From assembly GCA_910580225.1 (NCBI GenBank), contig CAJTXE010000053.1:1-23978 (forward strand): a DNA stretch of 23,978 nucleotides, written 5' to 3'. Shown in pieces: positions 23,382 through 23,978 of the stretch. The DNA comes from an uncultured Acetatifactor sp. GTDB taxonomy: Bacteria; Bacillota; Clostridia; Lachnospirales; Lachnospiraceae. Position 1 is the first letter of the stretch; every line of letters begins with the position of its first letter. The notes beneath the pieces are model-generated. The model did no database searches. It saw only the letters and a list, made by a program, of their open reading frames with translations, and was not told the DNA's origin. Position numbers and translations under genes: made by a program.

Positions 23382-23843
23382 CTATAACTTTCTAATCGGA
23401 AAATACATATAATTCTTCCCTGTCTGCGGGCAGGTAAAATCGTGAACTGCGCCGACTAACGGAAGATTATTATCCTTCATATATGCTATTACCTCTGGAA
23501 ATGTATCATCGCCTTCACATTCTACATAAATGTATTCATAACCGGGAATCATCCACTTTGTCCAACCTCTGGGCGCTTCTGCATCATCAACGCACTCCAC
23601 TCCTGCAAGATAAAGACCCTTGTTAAAATTCTCCCAGGGTTGAAAGGAACGGGAAAAATCAGACATCGCTCCCCATATTCCGACGATATTCCCATTTTCA
23701 TCTTTCTTTGCCAACTGCCTGACCTCTTGAAAATGAAAATTTGCATTATCCCATAACTCCTGTACAAAGCCCTCGCCATCTGATGTGGAACCCTCTTGGC
23801 CAATTACTACAAAAGATTCTTTAACACACTGATTGATTTTCAC
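23382..23843 (-). CDS. GyrI-like / AraC effector-binding domain protein
   Basis: A 153-residue single-domain protein of the GyrI-like small-molecule-binding superfamily. The opening ESFVVIGQEGSTSD is the usual first strand, and FVQELWDNANFHFQEVRQL the first helix. AGVECVDDAEAPRGWTKWMIPGYEYIYVECEG is the typical turn and beta pair (given here by its key residues: G and E of AGVE, P and W of PRGWTKW, Y of PGYEYIY). The end is FPIRKL. Such proteins bind amphipathic or cationic small molecules; some are stand-alone sequesterers or hydrolases. No DNA-binding domain is attached. Start: GTG at 23843, with AGGGG 7-8 bases upstream; a promoter lies at 23878-23907. It precedes the methyltransferase gene in the same direction, but that gene has its own promoter. 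Precise function is unknown. Confidence 0.85.
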   Translation of the reverse strand: MKINQCVKESFVVIGQEGSTSDGEGFVQELWDNANFHFQEVRQLAKKDENGNIVGIWGAMSDFSRSFQPWENFNKGLYLAGVECVDDAEAPRGWTKWMIPGYEYIYVECEGDDTFPEVIAYMKDNNLPLVGAVHDFTCPQTGKNYMYFPIRKL

Positions 23844-23877
23844 TATGATACCCCTGATTACAGATGAATCTTCCTAT

Positions 23878-23907
23878 ACTTTATCAATACATACAAAGCC
23901 CTGTCAA
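23878..23907 (-). promoter_or_regulatory. Promoter for the GyrI-like gene
   Basis: On the minus strand a perfect TTGACA (complement of 23902-23907) and TAAAGT (complement of 23878-23883) are separated by 18 bases, about 35 bases before the GTG start. Confidence 0.55.
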
Positions 23908-23978
23908 TATCCTGGCGCATCCGCTAGAGCGTGTTTGAAAATTAAAAAGTATACAAAACATTTGTTCACAGCCTCTTT

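Noticed and set aside
23926..23978. Right-edge sequence GAGCGTGTTTGAAAATTA and following AT-rich bases, considered as an insertion-sequence end
   Set aside because: No matching inverted end, target duplication or transposase is visible within the window, so it cannot be supported.
1..23978. CRISPR array, tRNA, rRNA, riboswitch or integrase
   Set aside because: No regularly spaced repeats, no tRNA-like cloverleaf, no rRNA segments, no known aptamer consensus and no recombinase motif were recognised on either strand by eye.

Overview
The window looks like chromosome of a mid-GC member of the Clostridia, most likely a Lachnospiraceae gut bacterium. This rests on strong AGGAGG-type ribosome binding sites, Firmicutes-type -35/-10 boxes, and family content that I associate with Lachnospiraceae (a CotH kinase + VTC-domain + DUF4956 cluster, a DUF4867 protein beside xylulokinase, a DUF6020-like membrane protein). 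The assignment comes from gene families and signals only. I see no rRNA, tRNA, CRISPR array or transposase.

Layout. (1) 1-949, plus strand: end of a polar amino-acid ABC transporter operon (permease C-terminus, then ATPase), closed by a perfect inverted repeat at 985-1034 that can also terminate the facing operon. (2) 1073-10127, minus strand: a six-gene run, in transcription order a 1241-residue hybrid sensor kinase with two periplasmic binding-protein-like domains, an SGNH esterase-like hydrolase, a DUF4867 protein, xylulokinase, an endonuclease/exonuclease/phosphatase-fold hydrolase, and a formylglycine-type sulfatase. None of the downstream enzymes has a signal peptide, so the picture is cytoplasmic processing of an imported, decorated (possibly sulfated and esterified) sugar under control of an envelope sensor. 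(3) 10390-12058, plus strand: a YafY/WYL regulator with its own promoter, then a GNAT acetyltransferase whose putative promoter carries a small inverted repeat. (4) 12110-15253, minus strand: an ABC-class ATPase of the MRB1590-related family carrying an unusual Arg/Gly-rich insertion, preceded by a LacI-family regulator. (5) 15568-20720: a divergent pair of promoters drives a polytopic GT-C-like membrane protein leftward and, rightward, a tight operon of CotH-type kinase, VTC-domain polyphosphate-polymerase-like protein and DUF4956 membrane protein. A membrane-anchored polysaccharide deacetylase converges on this operon. (6) 21885-23843: a GNAT acetyltransferase, then a visibly AT-richer patch with a beta-class DNA methyltransferase without a visible restriction partner and a GyrI-like ligand-binding protein.

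The strongest candidate for a poorly described system is the CotH/VTC/DUF4956 operon with its envelope-glycan neighbours. The combination of an extracytoplasmic kinase fold, a cytoplasmic triphosphate-tunnel enzyme and a small membrane protein suggests a phosphate-based envelope modification whose substrate is unknown. The second is the RG-rich ABC-class ATPase, and the third is the sensor-led sulfatase/xylulokinase operon.
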